Source: Spirochaetota bacterium (lineage in GTDB: Bacteria > Spirochaetota > Spirochaetia > ARS1246). Taken from it: a stretch of DNA of 39,542 nt. Positions 35,643 through 39,542 of this stretch are shown piece after piece (the stretch's first letter is position 1; the number at the start of each line of letters is the position of its first letter). A program made the position numbers and the translations under genes. The notes beneath the pieces were generated by a model. That model ran no database searches and had not been told where the DNA came from. It saw only the letters and a program-made list of their open reading frames with translations. Where the stretch lies: the NCBI GenBank assembly GCA_024275515.1, contig JAJRYZ010000025.1, positions 1-39,542 of the forward strand, written 5' to 3'.

Positions 35643-35676
35643 CGTATTGCGGCCCTTGGAAAAGGGCCGCAATACG
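35643..35676. other. 15-bp perfect hairpin between binding-protein and permease genes
   Basis: CGTATTGCGGCCCTT and its exact complement flank a GGAA loop. It lies 28 bases past the binding-protein stop and 25 before the permease start, with no T-run. Such intercistronic hairpins stabilise the upstream part of the messenger and let the binding protein be made in excess over the permeases, as between malE and malF. Confidence 0.8.
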
Positions 35677-35703
35677 TAAGATTACAGTATCAACAATCGG
35701 CGG

Positions 35704-37047
35704 CTATTTTCCAAGAAGCGACTGTGTTTCCTTATAGCCGTCGGCCAGGAGAGCGTTCATCTCGGCATAGTACCTGTCGATGAACTCATCCTCGGATATC
35801 TTGCCCAGAACGAGGTCGTCAATGTTATTCAACCAAGCGCCTTCAAAGGCACTGCCGGCGACATGTGGATTGGATTGCCAGGGTTTGAAATACTTCGCGT
35901 CGTCGAAGGCGACCTTCAATCTCTGATCGTTGTATTCGTTGCCTGTGGGAAGATAATGATAGAGGGACTTCAAGGGAGGTATTCCCCACCCGGTCTTGGC
36001 GCGCTCGATTCCGTATGCGCCGGCCATATACCACTCGAAGACCTTCATCGCTTCCTCGGGATGAGGCGTTTTCGCATACATGACGATGCCCGTGGCGCCG
36101 AGGGTATTCGTTACGCGTTGACCGCCTTTCGTCATATTAGGCGTCGGCGCCCACCCGTATTTTTCGTTGTACCCTTCGTTTTTCTGAAGATTGGCGCCGA
36201 ACCAGTAGCCGAGTTGTACCATGGCCACGCGGTCCGATTCGAAGGAGGAGCCCGTCCATCCTCCGGGAGAGGGGTTATTTACGTTGGGCGCGATGCCTTC
36301 GACTTGGAAACGGGCCCAGAATTTCCACAGTTCCCTCATCCTCGGATCTTCATTCATCTTGTTACGCTTCTCGTCCGCGTAGAAACTGAGACCCTCGATA
36401 TACGCCATATCGGATACCAGGAACTTGATCCAACCCGCGGTAAACTCGGTGCCGAAAATCAGAACGTTGCCGTCGGCGTCTTTTTTGGTGAGTCTTTTCG
36501 CGAGCTCGTAGAACTCTTGGTACGTCAGCGGTACTTCGTCGTCGAGGAAATCGACTCCCATCTCTTTGAAGATTTCCTTATTATAGGTAATGCATCCGAT
36601 ATTGTTGTAGTCTTTCGAAAAGCCGTACCAGCTCCCCTCGCCGAATTTCTGGGTTTCTTTGTTGAACTTGTACTCGGCGTTGGGAAGGAACTCGATGTCG
36701 TCGACGTTGATTACATCGCTCTTTTCAAACAACTCGGTCATATCATAGAAGAGATTCCGATTTACGTAATACGCCACATCCGAGCCGCTTCCGAGCATCA
36801 GCAGATCCGCCGCCGTGCCGGCCATGGCGTCCGCGATGAACTTCGTCCAATCGTTCTGTGTTCGTACAAGGACGATCTTGCCGGCATTCTCCTCGTTGAA
36901 TGAATCGATAAAAGCCTGGGGAAGGCCGGATTCATCATTCATGAATGTAACCGTTACGGCGCCCTTTTCCTTTTTGCCACCGCAGCCGACAAGCAAAACG
37001 AGTGTCAGCAGCAACGCAAACACCAATCCATGCCTTAGTAACTTCAT
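35704..37047 (-). CDS. CUT1 sugar-binding lipoprotein (family 1 solute-binding protein)
   Basis: An extracytoplasmic sugar-binding protein of 447 residues. Residues 1-22 are a lipoprotein signal peptide with lipobox LLVGC, so C22 would be lipidated. The mature part has family 1 features: NDWTKFIADAMAG, DLLMLGSGSDVAYYV, and the conserved GATGIVMYAKTPHPEEAMKV near residue 320. AAGGAGG lies six bases before ATG. It is preceded by its own promoter with an overlapping palindrome and followed by two permease genes. The ligand is probably the sugar handled by the isomerase/kinase/aldolase downstream. Confidence 0.95.
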   Translation of the reverse strand: MKLLRHGLVFALLLTLVLLVGCGGKKEKGAVTVTFMNDESGLPQAFIDSFNEENAGKIVLVRTQNDWTKFIADAMAGTAADLLMLGSGSDVAYYVNRNLFYDMTELFEKSDVINVDDIEFLPNAEYKFNKETQKFGEGSWYGFSKDYNNIGCITYNKEIFKEMGVDFLDDEVPLTYQEFYELAKRLTKKDADGNVLIFGTEFTAGWIKFLVSDMAYIEGLSFYADEKRNKMNEDPRMRELWKFWARFQVEGIAPNVNNPSPGGWTGSSFESDRVAMVQLGYWFGANLQKNEGYNEKYGWAPTPNMTKGGQRVTNTLGATGIVMYAKTPHPEEAMKVFEWYMAGAYGIERAKTGWGIPPLKSLYHYLPTGNEYNDQRLKVAFDDAKYFKPWQSNPHVAGSAFEGAWLNNIDDLVLGKISEDEFIDRYYAEMNALLADGYKETQSLLGK

Positions 37048-37095
37048 TAGTTACCTCCTTAATTGTTTAGAAAGGCGTAACAACCTCTCGTGATC

Positions 37096-37123
37096 ATTCT
37101 ATACGGCATTTTCCAATTGTCAA
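37096..37123 (-). promoter_or_regulatory. sigma-70 promoter of the sugar transporter operon
   Basis: TTGACA (37123-37118) and TAGAAT (37101-37096) lie 16 bases apart on the minus strand, with transcription expected near 37090 and a leader of about 42 bases before the lipoprotein ATG. Confidence 0.72.
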
Positions 37124-37129
37124 ACAATT
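37115..37129. promoter_or_regulatory. palindromic operator overlapping the -35 box
   Basis: AATTGT-CAA-ACAATT is a perfect inverted repeat that covers the -35 hexamer of the transporter promoter. A further CCAATTG (37137-37143) repeats its left edge 24 bases away. The position fits a repressor site; the regulator is unknown (the DeoR or another protein). Confidence 0.5.
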
Positions 37130-37166
37130 TAGTCATCCAATTGAGCATTTTGATCACTTGGTTGCG

Positions 37167-38261
37167 CTATTCTTTCGCCTGTTCGATCAGTGCGTCGGCT
37201 TCCTCCACCGAACCGCGGACCGCCCAAAAGAAGAGCCTGTTCTTGTCGAGGGCATTGCACAATATGTCCAGTTCCTTGTGCAAATTCGCCTCCCCGCCGT
37301 GGCTCGGACCGTACATCACCTGAACCGATTTCCCGGCGCCCTGTATTCTCTTGAGTAGATCGAGCCATTGAGACGGATAAGGATTTCCTGCGCCCTGGAT
37401 CCATTGGACGCAATCGAGACTCTCTATGTCGAGAATCCTTGAAAGATGTCTTGCGCCGTCCGGGCCGTCGAGGTGATAAATGCTGTGATCTACGTAATCG
37501 CAGCATTCGATATTATCCTGCATGCAGAACTCCTCGAACATCCGCTCGCCTATCAGGCAGGCGAAGTCGTTTTGTCCGAGACAGAGAAAGCGTTTGCTGC
37601 TGTAGCCCATGGTCCAGTTGCTCGACCCCTGCCCCGTCGGCATAATCACGTCGGATACGGTGTCGACGACGTACTTCCACAGCTCGGTCATCTGACGCAT
37701 CGCCCCGTGAATCGTATCCGGTTCGGTCAGCATGTCGATCATCAGATTCTCCGGTCCGCGAATTGCGCCCAGTCCGTCGATTCCGGTGTGCAAGTCCGGA
37801 AAGGCGGTAATCCACTTATTCTTGCCGGCGTCGCTGCATCGGTGAAGAAGCTTGAGATAGAGCTTCCACCAGCGGTTTTCCGGATCGATTTTCAGCTCCG
37901 GAGTTTTGCCCCAGTCGTCGACAAACGGCTTGATCCACGATGTGTTCTCTTTCGGCAGGATGGTCATCTCGGATCCGAGCCAAGCCGCGACTTGGTCGGG
38001 ACCGAGCCAGGGGTGGCAGACGGGGAGGGCGTCGCCGGCGTAGTAGGTTCGGGAAAGCCGGTCTTCGGCCGCGGCCACATAGTAGTCGGCGTCGGTCCAC
38101 ATCATCTCTTCTTCATCGGGTTCGGAAGGAGATTCCCCCGGGCGGACGAACGGCACGGTTATCCACATCAGCGGCCCGTTTTCGAGCTCATTGTTCCAGA
38201 ACGCTTCATTCCGCTCCAGAGACTCCCCGAGTCTGCCATTTTCTACATAGCCGGTTTTCAC
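37167..38261 (-). CDS. URO-D/methyltransferase-fold protein in sugar locus
   Basis: A 364-residue protein of the uroporphyrinogen decarboxylase superfamily, more distant from true UroD than from corrinoid methyltransferase-like members. Recognisable barrel parts include NIECCDYVDHSIYHLDGPDG, then LDCVQWIQGAGNP and KSVQVMYGPSHGG; an acidic/His/Cys-rich centre (EEFCMQDNIECCD) could hold a metal such as zinc. The GTG at 38261 is chosen because AGGAGG lies four bases upstream; the ATG at 38279 would place that site inside the gene. It follows the amidohydrolase gene after 28 bases and precedes the transporter promoter. Members near sugar genes are uncharacterised, and I can name no reaction. Confidence 0.75.
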   Translation of the reverse strand: MKTGYVENGRLGESLERNEAFWNNELENGPLMWITVPFVRPGESPSEPDEEEMMWTDADYYVAAAEDRLSRTYYAGDALPVCHPWLGPDQVAAWLGSEMTILPKENTSWIKPFVDDWGKTPELKIDPENRWWKLYLKLLHRCSDAGKNKWITAFPDLHTGIDGLGAIRGPENLMIDMLTEPDTIHGAMRQMTELWKYVVDTVSDVIMPTGQGSSNWTMGYSSKRFLCLGQNDFACLIGERMFEEFCMQDNIECCDYVDHSIYHLDGPDGARHLSRILDIESLDCVQWIQGAGNPYPSQWLDLLKRIQGAGKSVQVMYGPSHGGEANLHKELDILCNALDKNRLFFWAVRGSVEEADALIEQAKE

Positions 38262-38278
38262 AATACCTCCTTGCCGCA

Positions 38279-38299
38279 CGGCGGGTAATTCACCCGCCG
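38279..38299. other. hairpin straddling a stop codon between two genes
   Basis: CGGCGGGT and ACCCGCCG form an 8-bp stem with a five-base loop. It contains the stop of the amidohydrolase gene and ends nine bases before the AGGAGG of the URO-D-like gene. It could reduce or couple translation of the second gene. Confidence 0.45.
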
Positions 38300-39327
38300 C
38301 CTATCTCGTGCCTCCGGACACGGTTGAGCAGATTCTTTCCGTTGGTGTGAAAAATCCCGTCACGCTCCTCGTCGGAGATTCCGGTCTGCGCGGCCGCGTC
38401 GCACACGGCCACCGCGATTTCCACGCCCATATAGGTCGCACGGATGTCGTTGGATTTCGCTCGATAGGCGCTGTCGGGATATTCGTCCGTTACGACGTCG
38501 ACCCAGTGATCCATGACCCGTACGCGCCTGCCTTTCATGGCGGCCACCGGGAAGTCGGAAGCGTACAGCAGCCGCTCGGGGCCGATCGCGTCGACGGCGA
38601 TCTGCAGAGTAAGCGGATCCATTACCATCGACGTGTCCATGGCGACGTTCGGAAGCCGCCTAATCGAATCGATTGCCCGTTTCATTTCCGACGGCAGATA
38701 GCATCTGCCGCAGTGAGCCAGGACGATCTGAGCTTCGGGATACTCCTGCGCCAGTTTCCGCACACCTCGCTGTATTTCCGGATCGGCGAGTCGCCCGGCC
38801 CGGGGAACGTGGAGCATGACGATCAACCGGTGCTCCTGCGCGAGGGCCATCTCGTTGTCGCCGAGCATATCTTCGACGCCGATCTCCGCGTAGTCGTTGC
38901 CCATCCAGTTCAGGAAGACCTTGAATCCCCAGAACCCTCCCTCTCGCAGCTGATCTTTCGTCTGCTGCAGCGACAGATTGAAATCTTTTCCCGCGAGAAG
39001 GAGAGGGAAAAGACCGTCATGCCTTCTCGCGGCGTCGGCGACGAACAGACGGTCCTTCTCGGGATCGACCGCCGGAGTCGGGTAACCGAAGACGACCGCC
39101 TCATAACGCTTATCCGGAAAGCATCGTCGAGCGTCGGCGAGCAGTTTCTCCGGCGGATAGTTCTCATCGGTGACCATATACTTCCCGCCCTCATGCTCCG
39201 TTTCCCACGGTTTGAATTTCCAATTCTCGCTTACCCACGTGTGGGCGTGAAAGTCGAGAATCTCCGGCGGAAGCAACGGGGAGACCTCGCTCAGATAGAA
39301 CTCGGAAATGTCATTCGCGTTTTTCAT
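38290..39327 (-). CDS. amidohydrolase (COG2159-type TIM barrel), second of two
   Basis: A metal-dependent hydrolase of 345 residues, paralogous to the protein at 30319-31377. Metal ligands: H27 and H29 in DFHAHTW, H173 in VMLHVPR, H205 in VLAHCGR and D258 in YASDFP. Both share the segment VMLHxPRxxRLxDP and a similar start (LPPEILDFHAH versus LPARIIDCHTH). The ATG overlaps the stop of the membrane-protein gene before it (ATGA). A lactonase or decarboxylase role on a sugar-derived acid is plausible; the substrate is not shown. Confidence 0.88.
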   Translation of the reverse strand: MKNANDISEFYLSEVSPLLPPEILDFHAHTWVSENWKFKPWETEHEGGKYMVTDENYPPEKLLADARRCFPDKRYEAVVFGYPTPAVDPEKDRLFVADAARRHDGLFPLLLAGKDFNLSLQQTKDQLREGGFWGFKVFLNWMGNDYAEIGVEDMLGDNEMALAQEHRLIVMLHVPRAGRLADPEIQRGVRKLAQEYPEAQIVLAHCGRCYLPSEMKRAIDSIRRLPNVAMDTSMVMDPLTLQIAVDAIGPERLLYASDFPVAAMKGRRVRVMDHWVDVVTDEYPDSAYRAKSNDIRATYMGVEIAVAVCDAAAQTGISDEERDGIFHTNGKNLLNRVRRHEIGGG

Positions 39328-39542
39328 GCCGGCAACTCCTGTTTTGTGCTTTCCGCCTCATATTTTTTCCACAACGGTACGACAAGAAGAGGTAAAACGA
39401 TTAGATAGACGACCCAGCCGGCGATCAGCGCCGGACCCAATCCGATGTGGTTTTGAAGCACATACATGTCGGTCATCATCGGAACGAAACCCAACATCGC
39501 GACGGGAAGATGTCTGCACACCGTATACAGACTTGCCCGCGA
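39324..39542 (-). CDS. C-terminal part of a membrane protein, cut by window edge
   Basis: The minus-strand frame is open to the edge, giving 72 residues that end KKYEAESTKQELPA. Two membrane helices are visible (about 11-28 and 41-62 of the fragment: HLPVAMLGFVPMM and ALIAGWVVYLIVLPLLVVPL), followed by a short charged cytoplasmic tail. It looks like the end of a polytopic transporter, perhaps for a sugar or sugar acid given the operon, but too little is present to name a family. It overlaps the amidohydrolase start by four bases. Confidence 0.7.
   Translation of the reverse strand, partial: SRASLYTVCRHLPVAMLGFVPMMTDMYVLQNHIGLGPALIAGWVVYLIVLPLLVVPLWKKYEAESTKQELPA

Noticed and set aside
1-39542. 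tRNA, rRNA, CRISPR arrays, insertion sequences and phage genes
   Set aside because: I looked in the intergenic stretches for tRNA T-arms, regularly spaced repeats, transposase motifs and integrase motifs and saw none; a covariance-model scan would settle small RNAs.

Overview
The window is G+C-rich DNA with dense, operon-like packing: many stop/start overlaps of 1-11 bases, AGGAGG-type ribosome sites and several GTG starts. A lipoprotein signal peptide, Sec signal peptides and a sigma-54 type promoter suggest a free-living heterotrophic bacterium. The mix of CUT1 sugar transport without its own ATPase, large sugar-catabolic operons, a ROK and a DeoR regulator and a standalone MshEN-like small protein would suit a spirochaete such as the Spirochaeta/Sediminispirochaeta group. 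That is an inference; nothing in the window fixes the taxon.

Layout. (1) 1-2600, plus strand: the 3' part of a Cu(I) export P-type ATPase (copA) and a CsoR-family copper sensor, then a likely terminator. (2) 2.6-5.3 kb, plus strand: two coupled genes of unknown function that share a duplicated ~145-residue domain; the second ends in a von Willebrand A (MIDAS) domain. On the other strand follows a 60-residue protein that looks like a bare MshEN (type II secretion/pilus ATPase N-terminal) domain. (3) 6.0-10.4 kb, plus strand: a bifunctional class II aldolase/short-chain dehydrogenase (RhaD-like), a TIM-barrel glycosidase-like protein and a nitrilase-superfamily amidase. (4) 18.4-10.5 kb, minus strand: a Dpp/Opp-type ABC importer (two permeases, two ATPases, binding protein), two terminator hairpins, and a GH36-type alpha-galactosidase-like enzyme. 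(5) 18.5-20.6 kb, plus strand: a second, larger glycosidase-like protein diverging from the transporter. (6) 20.6-23.9 kb: an unknown HTH-like protein on the minus strand, diverging from a ROK regulator and a uroporphyrinogen-decarboxylase-fold (URO-D) protein. (7) 25.6-23.9 kb, minus strand: amt-glnK behind a consensus -24/-12 promoter. (8) 25.9-26.9 kb: a patch without intact genes, holding a frameshifted PIN-like remnant and an orphan open frame. (9) 39.5-27.0 kb, minus strand: a large carbohydrate-use locus with a membrane protein (cut by the edge), an amidohydrolase, a URO-D-like protein, a CUT1 binding lipoprotein and two permeases, a DeoR regulator, an AraA/FucI-like isomerase, a second amidohydrolase, an FGGY kinase, a class I aldolase and a Gfo/Idh/MocA oxidoreductase.

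How the genes fit together. Region 9 reads as a complete import-to-aldol-cleavage route: sugar capture, isomerisation, phosphorylation and aldol cleavage, with lactonase-like amidohydrolases and a dehydrogenase that may serve sugar acids. Regions 3-5 look like a second programme for uptake and trimming of glycosides. The features most likely to be new are the duplicated-domain/vWA pair, the solitary MshEN protein, the two glycosidase-like proteins and the URO-D-like proteins embedded in sugar loci.
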